Source: Eubacterium sp.
GTDB lineage: Bacteria > Bacillota > Clostridia > Lachnospirales > CAG-274
Assembly: GCA_020859645.1 (NCBI GenBank)
Contig: JAJBVU010000144.1
Location: 1-10,625 of the forward strand
Reading direction: 5' to 3'
DNA length: 10,625 nt
Numbering within the stretch: the stretch's first letter is position 1; each line of letters starts with the position of its first letter. Below the pieces are notes generated by a model. That model was not told the DNA's origin and did no database searches. It saw only the letters and a program-made list of their open reading frames with translations. A program made the position numbers and the translations under genes. Shown in pieces: positions 1 through 6,706 of this stretch.

Positions 1-132
1 TTTGTTGATAAAAGGTTTGTTACTTTTTTATTAACATATGTTAAAACAAATATTTTGTAAGGTTATTGTTTTGTCAACAATATTTGGTTTTGTTTTAACG
101 CACCTTATTCGTAACCGGAGGGAGGGAAAGTT
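1..132 (+). promoter_or_regulatory. AT-rich, palindrome-rich upstream region of rpsU
   Basis: No gene is visible here. The region holds a perfect 14-bp palindrome (TTAACATATGTTAA, 31-44), an 11-bp inverted repeat (GTTAAAACAAA at 40-50 against its exact complement at 89-99), an 8-bp pair (47-54 with 79-86) and a 7-bp stem at 64-70/76-82. No convincing plus-strand promoter stands out. TTGTCA at 71-76 could be a -35 box but has no good -10. On the minus strand a perfect TTGACA (77 to 72) lies 17 bases from AATATT (54 to 49), a possible weak divergent promoter. The rpsU ribosome binding site, GGAGGG, ends at about 125. The dyads are read directly from the sequence; a regulatory role is inferred. 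Confidence 0.4.
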
Positions 133-309
133 ATGTCAGAAGTAAGAGTTAAAGAAAATGAATCTTTAGACAGCGCTCTTCGCCGCTTTAAAAGAAATTG
201 TGCTAAAGCGGGTATAATCGGCGAGGTTCGTAAAAGAGAACATTATGATAAACCCAGCGTAAAGCGTAAGAAGAAGTCTGAAGCTGCAAGAAAACGTAAG
301 TATAACTAA
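133..309 (+). CDS. rpsU: 30S ribosomal protein S21
   Basis: This encodes a small, very basic 58-residue protein of the bS21 family, a component of the 30S ribosomal subunit near the mRNA exit and anti-Shine-Dalgarno region. It starts MSEVRVKENESLDSALRRFK, which fits the S21 signature of an acidic N-terminal segment, the ALRRFKR helix and then CAKAGIIGEVRKREHYDKPS. It ends in a Lys/Arg-rich tail, and 58 residues is the usual length in Firmicutes. The ATG at 133 is preceded by GGAGGG with good spacing, and no other start is sensible. In many Clostridia rpsU stands beside hinT or yqeY, but neither is seen here. A terminator-like hairpin lies downstream at 473-504. The family assignment is secure. 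Confidence 0.96.
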   Translation: MSEVRVKENESLDSALRRFKRNCAKAGIIGEVRKREHYDKPSVKRKKKSEAARKRKYN

Positions 310-472
310 AAATTTATCAAAGATTTTGACTGTCAGTGCAGTTTAACTTTAAGGGTGATTTTATGTGTAAAAGCTTAAATCTGCCTTCCGGAGGCGGCTT
401 AATTTATATATCATATAATTATGTGCCGCAGACAAAACAACAGTGAAAACCTTACATTAACTCTGAATTTAT

Positions 473-504
473 GCGGTTTGTCAAGTTAGGCAAACCGCTC
501 TTTT
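473..504 (+). terminator. Intrinsic terminator-like hairpin between rpsU and the His-tailed gene
   Basis: GCGGTTTG (473-480) pairs perfectly with CAAACCGC (491-498). A G-U pair and a C-G pair can extend the stem inward. TCTTTT follows at 499-504, a short U-tract. It is placed to end rpsU transcription. Only 27 bases separate it from the next start codon, too few for a promoter, so the downstream gene must be transcribed through it. It may therefore be leaky or act as an attenuator. Confidence 0.65.
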
Positions 505-513
505 CATATTAAA

Positions 514-528
514 AGGAGGAAACCCCCT
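514..528 (+). promoter_or_regulatory. Possible hairpin over the ribosome binding site of the His-tailed gene
   Basis: The Shine-Dalgarno sequence AAGGAGG (513-519) is followed almost at once by CCCCCT. AGGAGG (514-519) can pair with CCCCCT (523-528) across a 3-base AAA loop, giving five pairs with one central A-C mismatch. The 12-base distance from the Shine-Dalgarno to the ATG at 532 is on the long side. The stem is short and could be chance, but if it forms it would partly hide the ribosome binding site. Confidence 0.25.
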
Positions 529-531
529 ATT

Positions 532-2007
532 ATGACACAAAACGAACGTGAAAAGCTTATTTCTCTCTTGACATCGGCTGTCAGAACAAAGTTCTGTCTG
601 AGCCTTTTAAACCTTTCAAACGATTTGACACTGCCCTCTGAAGGCGAGCCTAAAGCCTATAAGCCCATAAATAAGGAGCTTATTGCCCTTCTTCCTCAGG
701 TTAAGGAAGGGCTTAAATCACACGAAAGCGACGTTGAAGCCCCTGTAAAGGCTTTGATGAATATTAAAGAAAAGGCAGTTAAAGCCGCAAGACCTGTTTA
801 TTCTCTTATGAGCTTTAATGAGCTTCTTGAAGAAATACTCAGAAAAGAGCTTCGTTTAAGAACAGCAGCCCCCAAGGGCGAGGACAAAAACCTGAAAGCC
901 GAAGATGTGACCGAGGTTCTTCACGGTGTTCTCCACGAATATTTAAACACTGATAACACAGCGGATATTCTTTCAATTGTTATGGGTGCTGTTCCCTGCC
1001 GGCTTACAAAGGCAAAATTTAATGACTATATAAAAGAAGCAATCGCCATAGACACCGACTTTGACTTTAAAGACAACCCTCTTGCCTTAGACGAGTTTGA
1101 AGCGGAGGTTATTCCCTTTAAGAATGCCGACTGTGAAGCCTTTTCCGGTCTTTATGACAATTATATGGAGATTTTGGCTTCGGATATTAAAAATATGTCT
1201 GAGGAAACTCTTGAACAGCTTGTCGAAAAAATTCGAAAGGACAGCCTTGACATTTTCGACACCGCCGACTATCTTTCAATGATTTATTCAGACGCTAACT
1301 ATATGATTTCAATGCTGCTTTACGGCTATGACCTTGATTTCATAACAAACGGAAATCTTGTAATGAAGGATCTGTTTTACAGTGCGGCTGAATACGCCTT
1401 AAACGAAAATCCCGACGAAATTGACACGGAAACCGCCGAGAAAATTAATGAGGACACCGAAACACATATATTAAAGCTTCGTGATGAAGAAACAAAGATA
1501 CACACAAAAATTCAAAAAGCACTTGAAAAGGATAAAAACGATGATACACCTTTAGACGAAAACGACACGTTGTACAGAGTTTTTTCAATTCTTCAGATCG
1601 TTGATATAAATTATGATGCGGAGCTTTCGGCATATATATTTGAAGAAAGCAAGCTTGGCAGCGTTGATGAGGCGGCTGAAGCATTTATAAATGACTTCGA
1701 AAATGCAGCAGCTTCTTTGACGCCCTATGTGAAAAAAATTCTGCGTCAAAAGGCTATGTCTCTTTTAAGTTCCCCCTACTCCCTTCATCAGGCTATGGAC
1801 TACATTACAGCGGCTCTCGAAGCAAGCGAAGGCACACCTGCCTTTTTCGCCGGTGCTGAAGAGGTTATTAATATAATAAACTTTTTGGAGGAGGACGCAA
1901 AGCATCAGCACCACCATCACCGCCACGGAGACGACTGTGACTGCGGCTGCGGTCATGAACATCACCACGATCACGAACACAGTCATCACTTTGAAAAGCA
2001 TATTTAA
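532..2007 (+). CDS. Unrecognised acidic helical protein with a His/Cys-rich C-terminal tail
   Basis: I do not recognise this 491-residue protein. Residues 1 to about 455 are acidic, rich in Glu, Asp, Lys, Leu and Ala, and look almost entirely alpha-helical. No signal peptide or membrane segment is visible, so it is probably cytoplasmic. The last 35 residues (457-491) form a distinct tail with 15 histidines (458, 460-463, 465, 475, 477-479, 481, 483, 485, 486, 490) and the motif CDCGC at 469-473. Such tails commonly bind Ni, Zn, Co or Cu, as in nickel chaperones such as HypB and SlyD, but the body resembles neither. The ATG at 532 has AAGGAGG upstream. The stop lies 17 bases before the serine hydrolase gene, so the two are probably co-transcribed. 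A metal storage, buffering or delivery role is inference from the tail alone. Confidence 0.8.
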   Translation: MTQNEREKLISLLTSAVRTKFCLSLLNLSNDLTLPSEGEPKAYKPINKELIALLPQVKEGLKSHESDVEAPVKALMNIKEKAVKAARPVYSLMSFNELLEEILRKELRLRTAAPKGEDKNLKAEDVTEVLHGVLHEYLNTDNTADILSIVMGAVPCRLTKAKFNDYIKEAIAIDTDFDFKDNPLALDEFEAEVIPFKNADCEAFSGLYDNYMEILASDIKNMSEETLEQLVEKIRKDSLDIFDTADYLSMIYSDANYMISMLLYGYDLDFITNGNLVMKDLFYSAAEYALNENPDEIDTETAEKINEDTETHILKLRDEETKIHTKIQKALEKDKNDDTPLDENDTLYRVFSILQIVDINYDAELSAYIFEESKLGSVDEAAEAFINDFENAAASLTPYVKKILRQKAMSLLSSPYSLHQAMDYITAALEASEGTPAFFAGAEEVINIINFLEEDAKHQHHHHRHGDDCDCGCGHEHHHDHEHSHHFEKHI

Positions 2008-2024
2008 GAGGTGTATATATTATA

Positions 2025-3494
2025 ATGAAAGATATTTTTGAAAGAACCTCGCCTGAAGAACAGGGGCTTTCTTCACAGGCAATAATGAATTTCATAAGCC
2101 GTATGGAAAAACGGGATATAGATCTTCATTCAATCATAATTTTGAGAAACAACAGGCTGATTTATGAAGCCTATTATGACCCTTATACCGCTGATGAGCT
2201 TCACAGAATGTTTTCTGTTACGAAGTCATTCGTTTCAGCCGCTATAGGCTGTCTTTGGGGTGAGGGTAAAATCGACCTTGACAAGCCAATTGCGGACTAC
2301 TTCCCCGAATATTCAAAAAAATCAAGCCCTATTACCAAGGCGGCGACGATCCGTCATCTGCTTAAAATGCAGTCTCCTCACGAAAAAACAGCCTTTAAGC
2401 AGATTAAAACTGATAACTGGACAGAAGCCTTTTTTAAGGCCGCCCCCGCAAAATATCCGGGGACAGCTTTTTCCTACGACACCTCAGCCACTCACACACT
2501 GACAGCTTTGGTAGAAAAAATAACGGGACAGAAGCTTTTGGACTATCTGAGAGACAAATTTCTTCGTGAATCGAGCTTTTCGGAAGAAGCCTATTGTATG
2601 ACCGACCCTGTGGGAGTAAGCCAGGGGGGCAGCGGTCTTATGGCTAAGCCTATGGATATTGCGATTTTCGGGAATTTTATTCTGAATGGCGGTAAATTAG
2701 GCGAAAAACAGGTTATTCCCCAAGAATATATAAAGGAAGCAACAAAAAAGCAGTCCGAAACATTCATAAAGGGCACATTTTTCGAAGAAACAAAGGGCTA
2801 CGGCTATCAGTTTTGGCTCTGTGAAAATAACGGCTTTATGTGCTACGGAATAGGCGGTCAGCTTGTTTTGATTTATCCCGAAAAGAAACTTGTTTTCGTC
2901 ACCACCGCCGACACTTTGGGAAACAAAAGCGGCATAAGCGAAATTATGACGGCTTTCACCGATACGATTTTTAATGAGCTTAAGGACGAGCCTTTAAAAG
3001 AGGATGGAGACGCTGCCCAAAGGCTTAAGGAAACAACCGAAAGCTTAAAAATCAGCTTTCTTAAGCCTAACCCCGAAATATCGGGAGAAAGCTTCAAGAG
3101 TAAGAGCTTTAATATAGAAAACAACCCTTACGGCTTTAAAGCCTTAGACGTTAATATTAAAGATGAAAAAACGGGAGTAATAATGCTTAAAAAGGAAGGA
3201 AGCTGCTGCTTTCTGCCTTTCGGCATCGGTCAGAATATTGAGGGAAAGCTTCCTGTATATAACTGCCCCTGCTGTTCAAGCGCAGCTCTTACTCACAAAA
3301 ATGAGCTTATTATTCTCAGCAGCTTAAGAGGAGAAGAACCGGGAAAGGTTTATTTTCAAATATCACTTTCGGGAGACAGCGGAACGCTTCTCATAAGAAA
3401 AACACCCCTTGAAGGCTTCGGCGAATTTGACCGTTCCTACATATTAAAGAAGATTAAAAAAAAGAAAACAGATTTTATATTCGATTTTTTATAA
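2025..3494 (+). CDS. Serine hydrolase, beta-lactamase/class C (penicillin-binding) fold
   Basis: This 489-residue protein belongs to the serine hydrolase superfamily of class C beta-lactamases, EstB-type esterases and D-aminopeptidases. The SxxK motif is S64-V-T-K67 (nucleophile and general base). A tyrosine motif appears as SYDTS with Y151. The third, glycine-rich motif is probably YGIGGQ (274-279), followed by the strand pair LVLIYPEKKLVFVTT that is typical of the fold. The catalytic domain spans about 5-320. No signal peptide is visible, so it is probably cytoplasmic, which argues against a cell-wall or antibiotic target; an esterase, amidase or peptidase is more likely. Residues 333-489 form an extra C-terminal region with C394-C395 and CPCC (414-417) and a Lys-rich end. 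The likely ribosome binding site AAGAGG (2006-2011) overlaps the upstream stop codon and is 13 bases from the ATG. The substrate is unknown. Confidence 0.88.
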   Translation: MKDIFERTSPEEQGLSSQAIMNFISRMEKRDIDLHSIIILRNNRLIYEAYYDPYTADELHRMFSVTKSFVSAAIGCLWGEGKIDLDKPIADYFPEYSKKSSPITKAATIRHLLKMQSPHEKTAFKQIKTDNWTEAFFKAAPAKYPGTAFSYDTSATHTLTALVEKITGQKLLDYLRDKFLRESSFSEEAYCMTDPVGVSQGGSGLMAKPMDIAIFGNFILNGGKLGEKQVIPQEYIKEATKKQSETFIKGTFFEETKGYGYQFWLCENNGFMCYGIGGQLVLIYPEKKLVFVTTADTLGNKSGISEIMTAFTDTIFNELKDEPLKEDGDAAQRLKETTESLKISFLKPNPEISGESFKSKSFNIENNPYGFKALDVNIKDEKTGVIMLKKEGSCCFLPFGIGQNIEGKLPVYNCPCCSSAALTHKNELIILSSLRGEEPGKVYFQISLSGDSGTLLIRKTPLEGFGEFDRSYILKKIKKKKTDFIFDFL

Positions 3495-3496
3495 CC

Positions 3497-3527
3497 TTTT
3501 AATAATATTTTTGTAATATTATTAAAA
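3497..3527. repeat. AT-only perfect inverted repeat after the serine hydrolase gene
   Basis: TTTTAATAATATT (3497-3509) and AATATTATTAAAA (3515-3527) are perfect complements separated by TTTGT, giving a 13-bp stem with no G-C pair. It begins two bases after the stop codon. No real T-run follows on either strand, so it is a poor classical intrinsic terminator. It might still mark the 3' end of the mRNA or protect it, or bind a protein next to the uxaB promoter, whose -35 box starts six bases later. Confidence 0.5.
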
Positions 3528-3532
3528 AGTAA

Positions 3533-3561
3533 TTGATTTAACTATGAAAATGTTGTATAAT
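3533..3561 (+). promoter_or_regulatory. Sigma-A-type promoter of the uxaBAC operon
   Basis: TTGATT (3533-3538) and a perfect TATAAT (3556-3561) are separated by the optimal 17 bases. Transcription would start near A3568, giving a leader of about 70 bases before the uxaB start. This is the only good promoter seen ahead of the three uxa genes. Confidence 0.75.
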
Positions 3562-3579
3562 ATAAACAAGAATATTTTA

Positions 3580-3612
3580 GCAGTGCCGTAATTTTTTTAT
3601 TGCGGTGCCTGC
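3580..3612 (+). promoter_or_regulatory. Hairpin/dyad in the uxaB leader
   Basis: The arm 3580-3592 (GCAGTGCCGTAAT) pairs with 3599-3612 (ATTGCGGTGCCTGC) around a six-T loop. This makes 13 pairs, of which three are G-U, with one bulged C. It lies about 12-44 bases after the predicted transcription start and just before the GGAGGG ribosome binding site at 3624-3629. No T-run follows, so it is not a terminator. It could be a repressor operator or an RNA structure controlling stability or translation of the operon. No regulator gene is in the window to help decide. Confidence 0.5.
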
Positions 3613-3637
3613 TTAGAAATAACGGAGGGCAAAATCT

Positions 3638-5179
3638 ATGGAAAAACTTAACAGAAGTCTTTTGACTAACGGCTTTAAATTTAACGATTCCCTTATAATC
3701 GGCAACAGGGAAAAACTGCCTGAAAAGGTAATTCAGTTCGGCGAAGGCAACTTTCTTCGTGCTTTCGTAGACTATATGTTCGACTGCCTTAATGCAGAAG
3801 GCAAGTTCGGCGGCGGCATCACTCTTATCCAGCCCATTCCCGGCGGCGATATGATAAGAGACTTTATTAATGAACAGGAAGGTCTTTATACTCTTATTGC
3901 AAGAGGCAATGAAAACGGCGAAAAGGTTGTAAACACACGTCTTATCACTTCAGTAAACCGTTGTATCAACCCCTATGAAAATCTTGACGTTTATAATGAA
4001 TGTGCTAAAAACCCCGAGCTTCGCTATGTTGTTTCAAACACAACCGAAGCAGGTATTACATATAAGCCCGAGGCTTACACAGAAGAAAAACCTCAGAACA
4101 CCTTCCCTGCTAAGGTTTGTAACTTCCTTAATCAGAGATATAAGGCTTTTGACGGCGACAAGTCAAAGGGTCTTGTTTTCATCCCCTGTGAGCTTATCGA
4201 CGACAACGGCAAGGCTCTTAAGGAATGTGTTCTTAAATATGCAAACGACTGGGCTTTAGGCGCAGACTTCATCGACTGGGTAGAAACAGCTTGTACATTT
4301 ACTTCTACACTTGTTGACAGAATAGTTACAGGTTATCCCAGAACAGAGGTTGAAGAGCTTAAGGAACAGTTCGGCTACATTGACAACGTAATCGACACAA
4401 GCGAAATCTTCCACACATGGGTTATCGAAGGTCCCGCTTCACTTGCCGAAGAGCTTCCCTTCAATCAGATCGGTCTTAATGTAATCTTCACAGACAACGT
4501 TAAGCCTTATAAGAAGAGAAAGGTTAGAATTCTTAACGGCGCACACACATGCTCTGTTTTAGGCGCATACCTTGCAGGCCACACAATCGTAAGAAAGATG
4601 ATGGCTGATCCCGATATTATTAAATATCTTGAAATCGCTCTTAATGACGAAATTATGCCTGCTCTTACAGACCTTGACTATGACGATCTTAAGGCTTTCG
4701 CAGACGCTGTTTTCGACAGATTTAAGAACCCCTTCATCGACCACAAAATTCTTGACATCTCTCTTAACTCAACATCTAAGTTCAGAGCAAGAGTTCTTCC
4801 CACAATTAAGGAATATTTGGCTCTTAAGGGCAGCCTTCCCAAGGTATTGACATTCTCATTTGCAGCTTATGTTGCTTTCTATAACGGAACAGAAATCAAG
4901 GACGGCGCACTTATAGGCAAGAGAATAATTGACGGCGCAGAAGAAGAATATCCTATCAAGGATGACGCAGCTGTTTTGGAAACATATGCGGCTCTTAATG
5001 CAGCAAACGATGCTAAGACACCTGAAGGCGCAGCTGCCATTATCAAGGCTGTTTGTGCAAACACAAGCTTCTGGGGCGAGGACTTAAATGAAATCGAAGG
5101 CTTTGCAGACATCTGCTCAGACTATCTCTATAAGCTTTCAACAGAGGCTCCTGCAGACGTTATAAAGAGTATTCTTTAA
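3638..5179 (+). CDS. uxaB: Tagaturonate reductase (altronate oxidoreductase)
   Basis: This enzyme reduces D-tagaturonate to D-altronate with NADH, the second step of bacterial galacturonate breakdown, in the cytoplasm. The 513-residue protein has the two-domain layout of the mannitol dehydrogenase family. The N-terminal Rossmann domain opens with VIQFGEGNFLRAF (31-43), and SNTTEAGI (133-140) is a further conserved family block. The C-terminal domain carries the catalytic motif K-x4-N-x2-H as K295, N300 and H303 in KVRILNGAHT. It is somewhat longer than the roughly 480-residue E. coli and Bacillus enzymes. The ATG at 3638 has GGAGGG eight bases upstream. It is first in an operon with uxaA and uxaC. 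Fructuronate and mannitol reductases share the fold, but the neighbours favour tagaturonate. Confidence 0.93.
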   Translation: MEKLNRSLLTNGFKFNDSLIIGNREKLPEKVIQFGEGNFLRAFVDYMFDCLNAEGKFGGGITLIQPIPGGDMIRDFINEQEGLYTLIARGNENGEKVVNTRLITSVNRCINPYENLDVYNECAKNPELRYVVSNTTEAGITYKPEAYTEEKPQNTFPAKVCNFLNQRYKAFDGDKSKGLVFIPCELIDDNGKALKECVLKYANDWALGADFIDWVETACTFTSTLVDRIVTGYPRTEVEELKEQFGYIDNVIDTSEIFHTWVIEGPASLAEELPFNQIGLNVIFTDNVKPYKKRKVRILNGAHTCSVLGAYLAGHTIVRKMMADPDIIKYLEIALNDEIMPALTDLDYDDLKAFADAVFDRFKNPFIDHKILDISLNSTSKFRARVLPTIKEYLALKGSLPKVLTFSFAAYVAFYNGTEIKDGALIGKRIIDGAEEEYPIKDDAAVLETYAALNAANDAKTPEGAAAIIKAVCANTSFWGEDLNEIEGFADICSDYLYKLSTEAPADVIKSIL

Positions 5180-5203
5180 TTGACTTTTAAAGAGGAGGAA
5201 ATT

Positions 5204-6679
5204 ATGGAAAAATATATTAAGCTTAATCCTAATGACAATGTAGTAGTTGCCATTGCCGATATAGCCGAGGGCGAGGTAATCTGCGGTGTTAAAGCCGCAG
5301 AGCCTATCGCAAGAGGTCACAAAATGACTCTTGTGGAGGTTCCCGAAGGCGAAAACATTATTAAATACGGCTACCCTATCGGTCACACCACCGAAACAGT
5401 AGCCCCCGGCAAGTGGATTCATTCACACAACCTTAAAACAAATTTAAGCTCAACTCTCGAATATACATATAACCCCAAGCTTAAGGATATTCCCGTTACG
5501 AGAAACGACAAGTTTATGGGCTATGTACGTAAAAACGGCGAGGTTGGCATAAGAAACGAAATTTGGATTGTAAATACCGTAGGCTGTGTCAACGGCGTTT
5601 CAAACGCAATCGTTAATATGGCAAACAAGAAATTTGCCGGAAGAAACATTGACGGTATTCATAACTTTGTTCACCCCTACGGCTGCTCACAGTTAGGCGA
5701 GGATCAGGAAAATACCCAAAAGCTTCTTGCCGGAATGGTAAGACACCCCAACGCAGCAGGCGTTTTGGTTTTAAGCTTAGGCTGTGAAAACAACAACGTA
5801 GACGAATTTAAGAAGGTTTTGGGCGAATATGACCCGGAAAGAGTTAAGTTCTTAATCGTTCAGGAGCATGAGGACGAGCTCAGCGCAGCTATGGACATTC
5901 TCGAAGAGCTTGTAACCTATGCAGAAGGCTTTAAGCAGGAAGAGGTTCCCGTAAGCAAGCTTGTTATAGGTCTTAAGTGCGGCGGCTCGGACGGTCTTTC
6001 CGGCATTACAGCCAACCCCTTAATCGGCAGAATTTCAGATATTATGGTTGCCAACGGCGGTAAAACAGTTCTTTCGGAGGTTCCCGAAATGTTCGGCGCA
6101 GAAACCATTCTTATGGACAGATGCCAGACGAAGGATCTTTTCGATCAGACAGTAAGCCTTGTAAACAACTTTAAGGAATATTTCTTAAGCCACGGTCAGC
6201 CCGTAGGCGAAAACCCCTCACCCGGAAACAAAAAGGGCGGTATTACAACTCTTGAGGACAAGTCTCTCGGCTGTACTCAAAAGGGCGGAACATCAAACGT
6301 TCAGGGCGTTCTTCTTTACGGCGACAAGGTTCAAAACACAGGTCTTAACCTTCTTCAGGGTCCCGGAAACGACATCGTTGCTATCAGCGGAATGATGGCA
6401 AGCGGCTGTCACCTTATCCTCTTCTCAACAGGCAGAGGAACCCCCGTAGGCTCACCTGTTCCCACAGTCAAAATTGCCACAAACTCCGACCTTGCAGGCA
6501 GAAAGCCCAACTGGATCGACTGGAACGCAGGCAGACTTGTTGAGGACAAGGAAATGGATTCATATGCAGAAGAATTTTTCGAATATATATTAGACGTTGC
6601 TTCCCACAGGAAGGAAACAAAGAACGAAATTAACGGCTACCGTGAAATCGCTATATTTAAAAACGGTGTAACATTGTAA
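5204..6679 (+). CDS. uxaA: Altronate dehydratase
   Basis: This dehydrates D-altronate to 2-keto-3-deoxy-D-gluconate (KDG), the third step of the pathway, and family members depend on a divalent metal, usually iron. The 491 residues fit the E. coli enzyme (about 495). An N-terminal SAF-type domain (about 1-90, with HSHNLKTNL at 73-81) is followed by the galactarate/altronate dehydratase core from GYVRKNGEVGIRNEIWIVNT (106-125). Conserved stretches include HPYGCSQLGEDQ (157-168), SLGCENNNVDEF (191-202), GLKCGGSDGLSGITANP (256-272) and SGCHLILFSTGRGTPVG (400-416). I choose the ATG at 5204 over an in-frame TTG at 5180, because AGGAGG at 5193-5198 has ideal five-base spacing to the ATG and would lie inside the gene if the TTG were used. 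It starts 24 bases after uxaB. Confidence 0.95.
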   Translation: MEKYIKLNPNDNVVVAIADIAEGEVICGVKAAEPIARGHKMTLVEVPEGENIIKYGYPIGHTTETVAPGKWIHSHNLKTNLSSTLEYTYNPKLKDIPVTRNDKFMGYVRKNGEVGIRNEIWIVNTVGCVNGVSNAIVNMANKKFAGRNIDGIHNFVHPYGCSQLGEDQENTQKLLAGMVRHPNAAGVLVLSLGCENNNVDEFKKVLGEYDPERVKFLIVQEHEDELSAAMDILEELVTYAEGFKQEEVPVSKLVIGLKCGGSDGLSGITANPLIGRISDIMVANGGKTVLSEVPEMFGAETILMDRCQTKDLFDQTVSLVNNFKEYFLSHGQPVGENPSPGNKKGGITTLEDKSLGCTQKGGTSNVQGVLLYGDKVQNTGLNLLQGPGNDIVAISGMMASGCHLILFSTGRGTPVGSPVPTVKIATNSDLAGRKPNWIDWNAGRLVEDKEMDSYAEEFFEYILDVASHRKETKNEINGYREIAIFKNGVTL

Positions 6680-6706
6680 ATAATTTTATAAAGGAGGAAT
6701 TATCAA

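Noticed and set aside
326..355. TTGACT at 326-331 as a -35 box downstream of rpsU
   Set aside because: No acceptable -10 lies 16-18 bases further on, and the TATAAT at 414-419 is far too distant.
363..446. A 27-codon reading frame (starts MCKSLNLPSGGG) between rpsU and the terminator
   Set aside because: Only a weak AGGGTG precedes the ATG, the peptide resembles nothing I know, and it has no run of regulatory codons that would suggest a leader peptide. Chance is the simpler explanation.
1765..2001. A 78-codon minus-strand reading frame opposite the His-rich tail, rich in Val and Met and hydrophobic
   Set aside because: It is the complement of repeated His/Asp/Glu codons (CAT/CAC read backwards give ATG/GTG), which produces an artificial membrane-like peptide. 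It has no ribosome binding site of note.
2025..3494. The serine hydrolase as an antibiotic-resistance beta-lactamase
   Set aside because: No signal peptide, an unusual third motif and an atypical C-terminal region; the SxxK fold is shared by many esterases and peptidases, so a resistance role is not supported.
5180..5203. Alternative TTG start for altronate dehydratase, adding eight residues
   Set aside because: The added codons contain the AGGAGG ribosome binding site, and the ATG at 5204 has ideal spacing to it and matches the family N-terminus.
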